From contig CAOLHI010001843.1 in the NCBI GenBank assembly GCA_948474755.1, positions 62,001 through 126,000 on the forward strand: a stretch of 64,000 nucleotides of DNA, in the 5' to 3' direction. Of this stretch, positions 1 through 11,051 are shown one piece after another. Made by a program: the position numbers and the translations under genes. This DNA comes from Ctenosaura bakeri. Lineage: Eukaryota > Chordata > Lepidosauria > Squamata > Iguanidae. Every line of letters begins with the position of its first letter. Position 1 is the stretch's first letter. The notes under the pieces were generated by a model. That model was given only the letters and a program-made list of their open reading frames with translations. It did no database searches and was not told where the DNA came from.

Positions 1-285
1 TCTGTTCAATAGTCTCCTTCATAGGAAGACTCTGGTCAGTTCCAAGTAGAAGTACATTCATTTGAGAAGACAGGGATGATTTGTTGAGTATTATGGAGGC
101 TTGAACAGAACTCTCACTCCACTTTTAACATCCTATTGCACAGCCCATCAATTTGCCTGTTTATAAGTATCAACTCTGGTATGCTGACTGTACAGGCACA
201 ATCTTTGCTTTAGCAGGCAGAAGTAATGGTTCAGAGACTTTCCTAAGAGAAGGAATGGGCTGAAAGGAAAATATGCTGCAAGCAG
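1..285. other. Non-coding, probably intronic
   Basis: I see no gene, repeat family or RNA here. The short reading frames have no recognisable domain. Confidence 0.5.
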
Positions 286-288
286 TTA

Positions 289-321
<33 letters not shown>

Positions 322-435
322 GTGCCATTCCAACATCTGGTGACCCTAAGGTGACCCTATCACAGGTTGAGCAGGGAATTGAATCCTGGCCTCCAGGGTT
401 GTAGTCCAGCACTCAAACCACTAAACCATGCTGGC
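286..435 (-). mobile_element. Sauria-type SINE, minus strand
   Basis: Read on the minus strand, this has a tRNA-like head (AGCCAGCATGGTTTAGTGG, then a B-box-like GAATTCAATTCCC stretch), a middle with GGGTCACC, and a long (AAC)n tail, seen here as (GTT)n at 290-320. The layout matches squamate Sauria SINEs, which are Pol III tRNA-derived elements mobilised by BovB/RTE LINEs. The central part is shortened compared with the copy at 40764-40980. The long uninterrupted tail suggests a fairly recent insertion or tail expansion. Confidence 0.75.
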
Positions 436-466
436 TCTGCACGTAGCTATACTTCTGTTGCAATCA

Positions 467-486
467 GTGTGTGTGTGTGTGTGTGT
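467..486. repeat. (TG)n microsatellite
   Basis: About ten uninterrupted TG units sit just after the SINE head. It is a simple repeat. Confidence 0.9.
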
Positions 487-2254
487 TTTACAGATGGAAC
501 TACTACAACATGCAAACCCATCACAAGAGCATGCATATTATGCTGTAGGACATTCTTTACCAATACAGAGGCGATCTTGATATATTGAAAAGTGCTTCCC
601 TGTCTTCTCTGGATACAGGTATAATCATGATGAGACCTGCCAGAACACTTCTTCGGAGGATTCAGTGGCACTGATTAATGTAGGAATGGTAAATTCTGGG
701 GACTGGGTGGTAACATTAGACCAGGGACTGCAACCTGCTGCTCTTCTGAATTCATCTGAAAACAAGGTGTGTAGGGAACATAAACTTGTGAAAGCAAGAC
801 TCTGCTTTAAAACAATGTGTGGGCTTCTTATGTGCCTTGTTCTCAAATACATTTCTATGTATTTTCACACCATGCTTCCAAACTTTGGCATTGCAGTGGA
901 ACCTTTGGTGCCAGCAAGGACAGCTGGTGGGGACAAGGAAAAAAAAATGAGCTGCATGGTCTTCTCCCTGACACTAATGGACAACTGAGATTCATCTGAA
1001 ATTGCTGTATGCAGGATGCTTTCACAGTGGCTTTTGTATCTGCATGAACTGTAACACCTACAGCAGTGAATAACACTGGGCTGTTGGACAGTATGCTCTC
1101 CTAGCAGGCACCAGTCATATGTGTACAGTGAAGAAATACAATATTTTAGTCAGGTTATATTTTAGTATTTGCCACAACAGTATTCAGGCACCAATTTCTG
1201 CACCCCTGAAAGGAGGTGTGGGACTATGCATGCTATTCCTGACTTTGAACAACCCCATGTATGCCTCTTCTACCTCTGACCTTCCTGTGTTGAATGGGAA
1301 GATTCCATTTTGCCTGTCCAAAAGGAGACTGGCCAGGCTTCCTCACCACTGGGAAGATTCTTAGCATAATCAGATTATTCAAAGTGAGCTGGTATGTGTA
1401 AAAATATTGGAGGCAAAACTTATTTGCACAGTACTACTCTTCCATCCACAGTGCCGGCAAATAACACCTGAATATGGCTAGTGTGATACCACCCTGGACT
1501 GAAAATGAAACTCTTAACCTTGCTTAGCCATTCAGTGTGAACATGATATTCTCCATGTGTGAGTAGGGTGCCATGAATGCTGGTACTGCCCTTTACATTC
1601 TGGGAGATGTAGTCCAAAAAGTAACATTTCTGAGCTCTGGTTCAGATCTTGCCGTGTTAAATAGCAAGGTCTGAAAAGGCATTCTATTTGCATTTGTTTG
1701 AACATGAGTAGAACTTTTATGCACAATCACACATCTTGCTTTTTCAGAGTGCCTGAGCAACCTGGGTCATTCTACCTTCATCTAAGTGATTGTGTGGAGC
1801 TCTTTTTCAGAACTTGCCACTCAACATGGGGGCAGGCCCAACATGCAGAGCCTTGTACCCTATTCCCATGTTGAAGAACAGGGATTCTCAATAAATTCTG
1901 ACCTGCTCCGCCAGTCATGTTGTGGGTTTCTTTGCATTTCTATTCCCCTTCATTTGTGTGCCATTCTCCCACACCCACTCAGTTAAGCTGTCTGCCTTCC
2001 CATAAACTGTGTAGAAAGTAAACCCACTGTGTTGATAATGGGACTTGATTAAGCTGTAGTTAGGGGGGACGGTAATCCTTGCACTCAAGAATCTAAGACG
2101 CCAAATAAGGGGGTGGGAGAAGGTTTTAAACTAAAGTAGGCCATTAAGCTCTTCCTGAACAGAATGAACCATTTACAGTGGCATGACACTGAAATAATTT
2201 GTAAGGATTGTAAAGGCTGAGTCGGAAACAAAACACCTCATGAAACACAGGATA
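487..2254. other. Non-coding, mostly unique
   Basis: No supported gene. Around 1595-1635 the string ATTCTGGGAGATGTAGTCC resembles the inner arm of the palindromic hAT-like elements seen elsewhere (7947-8080, 25415-25570), so an old fragment may lie here. Nothing else is recognisable. Confidence 0.45.
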
Positions 2255-2301
2255 CAAAAAAAAAAAAGAAAAGAAAAAAGAAAAAAGAAAAAGAAAAGAG
2301 C
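2255..2301. repeat. A-rich (GAAAA)n simple repeat
   Basis: A run of A's broken by single G's at five- to seven-base spacing, on the plus strand. It could be the poly-A tail of an eroded retroelement, but no body is recognisable upstream. Confidence 0.85.
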
Positions 2302-3189
2302 TGTGCTTCCAGAACGATGTGTGATGTATAGAATTCTAATGACAGGAACAGAGAGAAATGTAAGAGCGTTCAACAGTATGATAATCTGCAAGGAAGCAAG
2401 AGACCTGCAGAGATGAAGACCCAGTACTCCTGGCATGCTGCCAACAGATGTTCTACTCTTTGAATATTGATGAAATAATTATTATCAAAAAAAAAAAATC
2501 ACCAGCTGTACAATTACATATTTAGATACATACAAGCCTTAGCACAACCTAAGAACATGGCACAAGGGACTGAAGACTGATTAAGATGGCAATTTATACA
2601 GTACATTGGTGTTGAGTGGAGGCATAGAAGTGTTAGCTGGTAAGAACATAATGAGGCTTAAAAGGTTCCTGACAAAAAGAGAGGAACGGGGAGAGGGAGA
2701 GAGAGAAAGTCCTAATGATAGCATTTGTGAACAATGAGAGAAATATATTAATTTTCAACAGCTGTTGAGATGTGATAGAAATCAAACAAGGAGATGTCAC
2801 GATTTTCCTCCAAGTTAATTATCTGTCCATTCCTGTAAGTTATTGGAGAGAGACTTTATCGTGACTTGGAAAGATCACTTTTGGGACTACAAAACCCAGA
2901 AACCCTATGAACATCCCAGTTGTGGGATTCAGACAGTTGTAATTTTTTTAAAAAAGGACTGCCCCCTCAACAATCTGTCTCGTATAACTTAAATAACTTA
3001 TTTCCCAATTATGCATTCATATGTAAAGCAAATAGAATAATAAGTGCACTGGACCCAGGTATTGACGAGGAACCCCAAATTTAGCAGATATGAAAATAAC
3101 ATTTTAGTGGGGACAAATTTCTAAAGTGGAACAGGGAAGAAATGTCAGAACACTTCAGTGAGGACTGGGTGCTGAATCTGCTTTGAGTT
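2302..3189. other. Non-coding, nothing recognised
   Basis: AT-rich sequence with a poly-A run near 2488-2499 and a short GA-rich tract near 2692-2708. No gene or element is supported. Confidence 0.45.
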
Positions 3190-3192
3190 TTA

Positions 3193-3394
3193 GGCCATTT
3201 TCGCCCTACACTGTGATGGTGCTATTATTCCACTTTCAACATCCTGTGGAATTCTGGGGTTTGTAGTTTACTGAGGCCAAAGAGCTCTCTGGCTGAGAAT
3301 TCTAAAGGCCCCTCCCTAAACTGCAAATCCCAGGATTCCATAGGAGGATGAAAGTGGAATAAAAGCACTATAACAGTGTAGTGCAGAAATAGCC
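3193..3394. mobile_element. Family A fold-back MITE, copy A1 (202 bp)
   Basis: The element starts GGCCATTTTCGCCCTACA and ends with the imperfect inverse (TAGTGCAGAAATAGCC). It is flanked by a 3-bp TTA at 3190-3192 and 3395-3397. The two halves are near-inverse copies: CTATTATTCCACTTTCAACA on the left pairs with the AAAGTGGAATAAAAGCAC region on the right, giving inverted arms of about 70 bp. A 3-bp TWA target duplication and GG...CC ends fit non-autonomous PIF/Harbinger elements; that class assignment is an inference. The copy at 63125-63326 has exactly the same length. Confidence 0.8.
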
Positions 3395-3397
3395 TTA

Positions 3398-3654
3398 GTG
3401 TGAATTTCAAATGAACTATCCTAGGTGTTGTGCCTATTTGAGGAAAGTAGAAATTAGAAATCAGGATAGCTTCTTTAAAGTTCTTTAAAGTTAAATCCCA
3501 GAGAAGATTTGTTACCCCACTGACATGGAAGCCACCAGCTGCCAGGAACTGAGTTAAAGGAGACAAATTATTCAACCCTGGGTATCTCTCTGTTTATACA
3601 TACAGACTCTCTGCTGTTCTTGCCATGGAATCTCCATCTGGAGTGTACATGCAT
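3398..3654. other. Non-coding, short tandem of TTCTTTAAAG
   Basis: Positions 3471-3492 contain two tandem copies of the 10-mer TTCTTTAAAG. No gene is seen. Confidence 0.5.
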
Positions 3655-3718
3655 TTGAAGCCTGGTCTCCCAGAGCTGTACTCCAGGACTCAATTCACTG
3701 AACCATGCTGGCTTTTAT
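3655..3718 (-). mobile_element. Sauria-type SINE head fragment
   Basis: On the minus strand, AAAGCCAGCATGGTTCAGTG followed by a GAGTCCTGGAGTACAG stretch matches the tRNA-like head of the SINE at 286-435. The BovB-like 3' half is missing. Confidence 0.6.
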
Positions 3719-4548
3719 TAAGCATGCCAGGCCTGCCTTTTAACACTAATGGCTTCACTTCAAAGTTTCACTAACAATAATAATACATATAAACAAAAAG
3801 GAGGGGTTGTCGGTGGGGAAGGGAAGGGACAATCAGGACCAGAAAGGCAAGAAAGCTGTCATATTAAATGGGGAACTCTTCCCCCACCACATGAGGCAAT
3901 TGTACCATTGTGAGCAGCTTCACACTTATTTCCAGTGGCAGCTGGGGCCTTCCTTGTAAATGAAGTGCTGAATTTGCCAGAGGTTTCAGTCCCAATGTTA
4001 AAGCAGCTATCAAAGGTGCTGAAACCTCACTCTTCCAAATAAGTCCAATATTGGGACTGAAATACAGAACGGATTCACCACCCTACCAGATGTGGGAGCT
4101 ATAAGCCATCATCGCTTGTTGGAGAAAGGGTCCATGAAATCTAAAGGGTGGCATGTTTCACACAGGTGGCAGGCATGTTTATGAAATAGTTTAACTACTT
4201 TTGGCTCAACAGTACCATTAATTATGAAACTTTTAAATGGCACAGAAATCTTGAGAAATCCCTAAAGAGCTGAAAATGTGTTTAGCTCAACTGTATGGAT
4301 TCAAATTGGATATCCCTGTGTGAGCCTGTAGTTATAATTAAATATATTATGCTTAAATATCTAAATGGTGGTTTTTAGAGCTAATGATTGCTTTGCTATA
4401 AACAGCTTATTGGCAATTACAGTAAACAAAGCACTGGCTTTTTTATACATCTTAGTGGAAGAGATTAAGAAACATAATGAATTGCATTTGTAATATCTTT
4501 GGATTCATTGTTTTAAGGAAAATGCTTGCTAGGTGTGCATTAACAGAA
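3719..4548. other. Non-coding, unique
   Basis: No gene. The part around 4370-4450 is dense in AT-rich homeodomain-like and FOX-like words (GTAAACAAA, GCAATTACAG) and is free of known repeats, so it may be a conserved non-coding element. This is only an impression. Confidence 0.35.
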
Positions 4549-4690
4549 AGGAATCATAGAATTATAGAATTGAAAGAGACCACAGGGACCATCCAGTCAA
4601 ACTCCCCGCTATGCAGGAATACCCATCAAAGCACTCTCAACAGATGGCCATCCAACCTCTGCTTAGGAATGTGCCTATCTGAATTTGTTA
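4549..4690 (-). mobile_element. CR1 LINE 3'-end fragment
   Basis: The sequence AATCATAGAATTATAGAATTG followed by GACCACAGGGACCATCCAGT is the terminal part of a CR1 retrotransposon read from its 3' end. The ATTCTATG-type terminal octamer is typical of CR1. Only about 140 bp remain, which is the usual outcome of 5' truncation. Confidence 0.85.
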
Positions 4691-4885
4691 CCAGTTAAAG
4701 TGTAAAACAGGATCTGTGTGCCCTTCATGAAGAGGTTGTCCATGAATTGGCCCTTCACTTATCATATAGAAGTATGAAAGAAAATACAGTGCCCTGCAGA
4801 ATGGACACTATGCTTTACGTAACTAGTACAAAACTACAAACAGCCTTAAAGCACCATAGAAAGGGGCTTCCAGATCCTTGATTGT

Positions 4886-5010
4886 CAGTCTTTGGTTCTC
4901 CAGATGGTTTGGTCTTCATTGTCTAAAAGTCTCAGCTCGCATGGTGAATGTTAAAGAATTCTGGCAGTTGAAGTCTAAAACACCTGGAAGACTAAAGGTG
5001 ATAACCACTG
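4886..5010. mobile_element. hAT-like palindromic element, degraded
   Basis: It ends in GGTGATAACCACTG, preceded by AATTCTGGCAGTTGAAGTC and AAACACCTGGAAG. The left end carries the inverse CAGTCTTTGGTTCTCCAGATGG. It resembles the element at 7947-8080 but is more diverged, and no target duplication can be read. Confidence 0.55.
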
Positions 5011-5944
5011 ATCTACACATGTGCTGTATCCAGCAAGGTTGTTTTGCCAACAGAAAGGGCACTGTTCACATTTTTTTCCTCCCTGTGTAGCCCCTCACAT
5101 GTTCCTGACATCTCCAGAGGCCTGAAGGACCATCTGAAGCAAAACCGGGAGCCATATGGTGAATGACAAGGGGTGGAAGAGAACTGTTGCACAAATGCAA
5201 AGTTTGTTTGCATAATATTTGCACTGATTCAGCTATTTATGAAATTTATGCTTGTGAATCACACAAAATACATTTGTTCCTACTGCATACTGGGGGACTC
5301 AGGCTTACCCACGCACAAAATATGGTGCCAAGGAAGAAGAGATGTGACAAATGCCCCACCACACTCAACACTGACATTTGCCATGATAGTAAGAACTTGC
5401 ATAAGTGCTACCTTCCATCCCAAACTAGGTATTAAAAAGTCTATTTGCCTAGATTTATTTAAAGGGTTTTCCCCCCTTAATATATGCAGGTATAGAAGTA
5501 TTAAAGGATGTACTCTCCTGTCCCATCCTCTCTCTTACACACACAAATACACATTTAAAACCAAAATGCTGACAATACTACATAGAGATTCTAGCATAGG
5601 TGGGCTATTTGTCCTGTATACTCCTTTACCACACAAACTTGTAAATCAGTACTAGGGTCATCATGAGGACCTAAATTATGAACCACTACTAGAGAACAGA
5701 CAAGCACCAACAACATAAGAGAAGACAATGAAATTGAAACCAAGCAAAGTAATAAAGAGTGTACATGTTCCAGAAGAGAAAAGCAAACTTATTCATGCAC
5801 CATCTCTTGACACAAAGTTAACACTGGACATGAAATACCATCCCAACAGGAAAATTTACATTCCTTCAAAATATCCAACTGCACATGGAGAACTACCCAT
5901 TGCTTTAGTATGCTCGGAAGAAATATTCCTTGTTTATACTCTAG
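5011..5944. other. Non-coding, AT-rich
   Basis: Reading frames of 160 and 78 codons occur here (5173-5655 and 5728-5964, plus strand), but neither has a domain, codon bias or splice context. I treat them as chance. No repeat family is recognised. Confidence 0.45.
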
Positions 5945-6401
5945 ATAATAGAATCATAGAATAAGAGTTGGAAGAGATCACAGGGGCCATCCAGTCCAAC
6001 CCAGTTCTATGCAGGAAAACCCATCAGAGCACTCCCAACAGACAGCCATCCAACCTCTCTCAAAAACCTCCAAAGAAGGAGACTCCACCACACTCCAAGG
6101 CAGCATATTCCACTGCCAGACAGCTCTGACCATCAGAAAGTTGTTCCTGAGGTTCAGGTGGAATCTCCTTTTCTGCAGCTTGAATCCATTGCTCCCTGTC
6201 CTAGTCTCTGGAGCAGCAGAAAACAAGCCCGTTCCCTCCTCGACATGACATCCCTTCAAATATTTAAAGGTGGCTATCATGTCCCCTCTTAACCTTCTCT
6301 TCTATAGAGTAAACATAACCCAGTTCCCCAAGCCACTCCCCATAGGGCATGGCTTCCAGATCCTTCACGATTTTGGTTGCCCTCTTCTGGACATGTTCCA
6401 G

Positions 6402-6887
6402 CTAGTCAATATCATTCTTGGATTGAGGTGCCCAGAACTGGACACAATATGCCAGATGAAGTCTAACCAAAGCAGAATATAGTGGTACTATTACCTCTCT
6501 CAATCTAGACACCATACTCCTATTGATACAACCAAGAATCATGTTGGCTTTCTTCGCTGCCACATCACACTGCTGACTCATGTTCAGCTTGTGATCTACC
6601 AGGACTCCTAGGTCCCTTTCACATGTATTGCTATCCAGCCACACATACCCCATCCTATATTTGTGCATTCCATTTTTTCTGCCCCAGTGTAGAACCTTAC
6701 ATTTCTCTTTGTTGAAATTCATTTGGTTAGCTTTGGCCCAGCTCTCCAATCTGTCAAGATCATTTTGAAATTTGATCCTGTCCTCTGGGGTATTACCAAC
6801 CCCTCTCAATTTGGTGTCATCTGCAAATTTGATCAGCATGTCCTCTACTCCTTCATCCAAGTCATTGATGAAGATGTTGAACAGCAC
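6402..6887 (-). pseudogene. CR1 reverse transcriptase fragment with FADD box
   Basis: This 161-codon open stretch belongs to the CR1 copy around it. Near residues 1-10 it has [10 protein letters not shown], the segment before the RT active site. FADDTKL at about residues 21-27 is the catalytic YXDD-type box (FADD in CR1). [19 protein letters not shown] follows, then [12 protein letters not shown] and the C-terminal thumb-like region ending in VQFWAP. The preceding palm motifs lie in another frame at 7000-7206, so no functional RT can be made. The open frame is long for a dead LINE, which suggests a moderate age. Confidence 0.88.
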
Positions 6888-6999
6888 TGGGCCCAGGACA
6901 GAACCCTATGGCAGCCCACTGGTCACTTCTTTCCAGGATGAAAAGCAGCCATTGGTGAGCACCCTCTGGGTTTGGTCTGTCAACCAATTACAAATCCAC

Positions 7000-7206
7000 C
7001 TAACAGTAGCCCTGTCTAGCCGCATTTTCTAGCTTCTTTGCAAGAATGTCATGTGGGACTTTGTCAAAGGCCTTACTGAAATCAAGATATGCTATGTCCA
7101 CAGCATTCCCTTCATCTATCAAGCTTGTAAGTCTATCATAAAAAGAGATAAGATTAGTCTGGCATGACTTATTTTTGAGAAATCCATGTTGACTTTTAAT
7201 GATCAC
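7000..7206 (-). pseudogene. CR1 reverse transcriptase, N-terminal palm fragment
   Basis: The 68-residue frame reads QHGFLKNKSCQTNL, then LIDEGNAVDIAYLDFSKAFD and KVPHDIL. These are the conserved RT motifs carrying the first catalytic aspartate (YLDFSKAFD). A stop and a frame change separate it from the FADD-containing fragment downstream on the minus strand. It is part of the same CR1 insertion. Confidence 0.88.
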
Positions 7207-7603
7207 GGCATTGCTTTCTAAGTAATTACACGCTGACTGTTTAATGATCTGCTCTAGGATCTTTCTTGGTATTGATGTCAGGCTGACCAGACGATAATTA
7301 TTTGGGTCCTCTTTCTCCCCCTTCTTGAAGATGGGGATGACATTTGCCCTCCTCCAGTCTGCTGGGACTTCTCCTGTTCTCCAAGAGTTCTCAAAGATTA
7401 TTGCAAGCGGTTCAGAAATGTTCTTTTAATATCCTTGGATGTAATTCATCTGACCCTGGAGACTTGAATTCTTCTAGTTTAGCCAGATATTCCTGTACTA
7501 CCTCTACTTATTTTGTGCTGCACTTTCCCCCTTCCTCACCTGTTCCCCACACCCCAAGTGAAGTACTACTATCCTTTTGGGAGAAAAGGTAAAGGTGTTG
7601 AGT

Positions 7604-7867
7604 TCATTCTGCCTTCTCTCTTCCCCCTGTTATTAATTGGCCATTTTCTCCACACAGTGACTCTATAATTTCCTTGTTTTTCCTTTTGCTGTGGACAGAT
7701 CTAAAAAAAACCCTTTTTATTGTTTTTAATGTCTCTGGCAAGCCTGAGTTCATTCTGTGGGGCTTTAGCTTTTCTGACCTTCTCCCTACATATCCTGGAT
7801 ATTTGCTTGAATTCCTCTTTGGTGGTTTCACCATTCTTCCACTTCCTGTACATGTTTCTTTCAACAC
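7604..7867 (-). pseudogene. CR1 ORF2 linker fragment
   Basis: The frame contains VFFRSVHSKRKNKEII and ITGGREKAE. This matches the CR1 stretch between endonuclease and RT, where words like SKRK and DREKAE recur. It marks the most 5' part of this CR1 copy; the endonuclease itself is absent. Confidence 0.7.
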
Positions 7868-7897
7868 TTAGCTGTACATGTTTCTTTTAACACTTAG
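7846..7897. repeat. 26-bp tandem duplication at CR1 edge
   Basis: Two head-to-tail 26-bp units (7846-7871, 7872-7897) start CTGTACATGTTTCTTT and end ACACTTAG, with one mismatch. They sit at the truncated end of the CR1 copy and may have formed at insertion or by later slippage. Confidence 0.9.
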
Positions 7898-7946
7898 CTC
7901 AGCTTGTGTTTGTCCAATAATGAACTTTACTCAAGATCCTCTAGAC

Positions 7947-8080
7947 CAGTTGTTCGAAAACTTTGGCCCTTCAAGTGTTTTGGACTTCAATTCCCAGAGG
8001 CCTCAGCCATCTTGGCCCACAGTCAGGAATCTGTGAGCTGCAGTTCAAAACTTTGGAGGACCAAAGTTTGGGAATCATTG
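7947..8080. mobile_element. hAT-like non-autonomous element with 8-bp TSD
   Basis: The 134-bp element begins CAGTTGTTCGAAAACTTTGG and ends CCAAAGTTTGGGAATCATTG, forming terminal inverted repeats of about 26 bp. It is flanked on both sides by the identical 8-mer CTCTAGAC (7939-7946 and 8081-8088). An 8-bp duplication with CAGTG-type ends is the hallmark of hAT transposons. The inner part holds the squamate-type TTTTGGACTTCAATTCCCAG arm. No transposase is encoded, so it needed a helper. Confidence 0.92.
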
Positions 8081-8088
8081 CTCTAGAC

Positions 8089-8304
8089 ACATGACCTGAT
8101 TTTCTTGTAACAAAACCTTACAATGATTGTGCATACTACTTGTTGAGAAATTTCTTATACCATATTATATCATTGTGATTTAAATCCAGTGTTAATCCCA
8201 ACTAGAATAAACTCATGTAATCAACAGAACTAAGTGCTGCCTTACCAAATACCCACTCACTGAATGGGTATGCCCTAATTTGGCAGTACCTCTTGGACTG
8301 AAGC
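8089..8304. other. Non-coding
   Basis: A short unique spacer between two hAT-like elements. Nothing is recognised in it. Confidence 0.5.
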
Positions 8305-8443
8305 TATAGGTGGGAAAATAATAACTTCCAGATATTGTTTGACTCCAGTCCCCACCAACTCTAGTTAAAATAGTAAATAGGTGCGTAGTGCTGGAGACTG
8401 CAGTTCAACGACATCTGGAAAGCCACATAATTACCACCCCTGA
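8305..8443. mobile_element. hAT-like palindromic element
   Basis: Left arm GGTGGGAAAATAATAACTTCC with CAGATATTGTTTGACTCCAG pairs with the right arm GGAGACTGCAGTTCAACGAC with ATCTGGAAAGCC and CCACCCC. The arms are about 45 bp and imperfect. The pattern is that of a short non-autonomous hAT element. I could not find a target duplication. Confidence 0.65.
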
Positions 8444-10281
8444 TCCTTGCCAGTATATTCTGAACACAGTGAGTTTGTTTATCCTGTTACCAATTCTTTC
8501 TTCCTCCTAAAGCATCTTTCTACTTTCTGGACACAGTTTAGTTACTCTCAAAACAGTGGTTAGTTAGGAGGGTGGCTAATGGACAATAGCAGTGATGACT
8601 GGTGATGACTTCTTTCTAAATCTTTTAATACTGTCATCTATCTAGGTGTGGGAAATCTTCTCTTCCCTGCCATGTTCCTTCTGATAATTTATATTAAACC
8701 TCTTGCCATGTTACCCCATTCTTGCACAGACTATGCACCCACCGCTTTAACTTCAAATAACAGAGGGGCTACAAGGAAAGAGGTGAGGAGAGGAAACCAA
8801 CCTGCCACAGTTAAAAAACAGAAGTCACCATCATTACGGTTAGGTGTTCCTCCAGATCAATAAACCCTCACCCACTAAACTACTTCAGTTCATCACATGA
8901 GTTTCAAGTGACAAGCTGATCGTGTCTCCTTTGACACAGCCCTGTTGAATATCATATACTACTAAAAAGGCAAAAAGAAAGACCTCATTTGAACTAGTGT
9001 ATGTGCAAGTATTCTGGGGGAGAGGCAAAAATTCTGGTTGCATCTTAGGCTATGAAATACACATACCCACAATTTGGTACCAGTTTAAATAGAACAATGT
9101 TTACATCATTATCCAAAACTGACACAAAATGAAATTACTGAATTTCTGAAAAATCATAGCACTGTTAGAGTTAAGGAGCCCTTTAATTGGATTATTCCCA
9201 CTCTTTCTCTTAATTGCATTGCGATATGCAAAACAGATTTACAGCCAGAGGCCTAAACATATAACAGTACTTTAAAGTTAATTACAAAATACCATTATAA
9301 TTTTCTCAAGATGGAATTGCTGCTCTTAATGATACAAACCTAAAGCATTCACTACACTATATTTGGTCTATATTTTTGGCAGACACAGCTCCTACATTGC
9401 ACTGCTAGTTATGAAACATAATTATTTCTCTCCTCCAGCCCGTCCCCCATCCATGGCAGCATCAGGGAGTGGGTGGAATGCATTCCACATATGCTGTGTT
9501 TATGCTGATAAGCTTCACTATTAGCCAAGTTTTAAAAGCATTTCATTTTACACTGTTGAATGTCAGAATGACAATAGAGTTCTGGTACATTTTGGCACAG
9601 CATAGCACATAAATAACTTAATAGTCAATTAAAACATACTTAGTGGCATCTAGGTGCTGTTTAATTTCTACACATTTGAAATGAAAACATGTTACTTAAA
9701 TCACTTAACAAATTCTAAAATGTTGTTGAAGAACACAGGAAAGAAATGGTTTCTGATATTTGTCAGAATGAACAATAACACAGGGAAAAAAATTGTTAAA
9801 TTAAAAATAAGGTAGTTGTGTTTTGACCGCAGTAGTGCCATGGTCTATGGATCTTTGATGACTGATGAAATGCAGAGCAGTTCCTACTGTGTAAAGTTGT
9901 ATATTTGCTTTGCCAAAGTTAAGCACAGTATATAGAAAACAAATAAATCATCAAATCTTTACAGACAAAAAGCAAGAACACTTAAAACAAAGCATAACAG
10001 GTAACAGAGAATATTTTTTTAAAAAAAACTGTAATTGAATGGCAAAACTTGGGTTTGAACACTGTATATTGGATTCTACTATGCTCTAATTAAAAGCAAT
10101 AGAATAAGATGGGGTAAGTGTGACCTGCAGATGACATATGTTCACCTAGTCAGTGATATCATGGTGGTTTCTAGGACCATGAGACCCTCTCCACTCAATA
10201 GAAATGGGTAGGAGAAATTTATTTATCACTCCAGAAAGCCTGCAGGAGTAGAAACCACCAGGAGTAAACTTCCAATCATGT
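8444..10281. other. Non-coding; part may be a conserved element
   Basis: No gene or known repeat in 1.8 kb. The stretch 9150-9420 is rich in homeodomain- and octamer-like words (TTTAATTGGATTATT, CGATATGCAAA, TTAATTACAAA) and free of repeats, which is how conserved non-coding elements in developmental gene introns often look. Only cross-species alignment can tell. Confidence 0.4.
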
Positions 10282-10335
10282 CCGGTGTGCATGTGTGCGT
10301 GGATGTGTGTGTGTGTCTGCATGTGTGTGTACATG
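10282..10335. repeat. Imperfect (TG)n repeat
   Basis: TG dinucleotides interrupted by CA, CG and GGA steps. The His/Thr-rich reading frames on the other strand are translations of this repeat and not proteins. Confidence 0.9.
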
Positions 10336-11051
10336 CTTATTTTTCACATTACAAGGGCAATGGGCCCCAGGGGGTGGAAAACTAACCTCCGGACCACCAG
10401 TGTTGTCCATGTTTGCACTAGGAAGCTTGATATGTAATGTTGTTAAGCTATCGCCAATGGAAAGACGTAAGTCACAATGGCTGTGTTCAGACACGGGTTA
10501 GAGTGGCCTGAATGAGCCTATCCTGGACTTGATCCACTCCTACATAACTGAAAGGATAGGAAGGAAGAGTTAAGCTCCCACATCTAGCTTCCTGTTTCAT
10601 CAAAGGCAGGGATCATGATTTAACCCTAACTATGGTTGGTTTCAACAAGCCAGCTTCCCAATGTGTGGTTGGAAATCAAGTTAGCCAGTGTGGCCACTGA
10701 GACAAAAAACAACCACCCCTAAATAATTCTAGTATGGTCAATCAGACTAACATGTAATATTTCCAAGCATTGAACTAACCATAGTTATTATAAAATCATG
10801 ATTCCCTTCTTTCAACAAGACAGGAAATTGTGATTAATAAATTCAAAAGCAAAACTCTGAACTCCTATTCTAGGCTTCATGAGAAAAGAAGAGAGGGGAA
10901 GTGTGAGTCAAGAGGAGGTTTGTTTTGCTAATGAAGCACTAAACTATGACTATGTTTTTTTAAAGAAATGATCTAAATATGGCCAATATTGTAGACAAAC
11001 ACAGCTGTTGCGGACTTCCTAAGTGTTTACATGCAAAACAAGTAATCCTAC
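10336..11051. other. Intron sequence downstream of the GPC5 exon
   Basis: On the minus strand this follows the exon donor site, so it is the start of the next intron. I find no further exon: the hydrophobic GPI-anchor-type C-terminus expected in the last glypican exon is not encoded here. Confidence 0.5.

Larger units (their letters stand above)
5945..7900 (-). mobile_element. CR1 LINE, 5'-truncated, minus strand (~1.95 kb)
   Basis: Reading the minus strand, the segment runs from the endonuclease/RT linker region (7867-7604, with the CR1-type SKRKNKE and REKAE words) through RT to the 3' end at about 5945. That end reads AATCATAGAAT and GCCATCCAGTCCAACCC from the plus strand. ORF2 is broken into at least three frames by stops and indels. 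CR1 elements are normally about 4.5 kb with ORF1 and an endonuclease, both absent here. It is a dead copy produced by truncated reverse transcription. Insertion polarity is opposite to the CR1 copies at 22.9, 42.2 and 59.8 kb and the same as the old copy at 47.5 kb. Confidence 0.9.

Noticed and set aside
170..412. Open frame with a poly-asparagine run
   Set aside because: The Asn run is the translated (AAC)n tail of the SINE at 286-435.
5173..5655. 160-codon plus-strand frame
   Set aside because: No domain, an overlapping frame in the same region and no sign of conservation. A chance open frame is likely.
10146..10501. His/Thr-rich and Cys/Val-rich frames on opposite strands
   Set aside because: Both are readings of the imperfect TG repeat.
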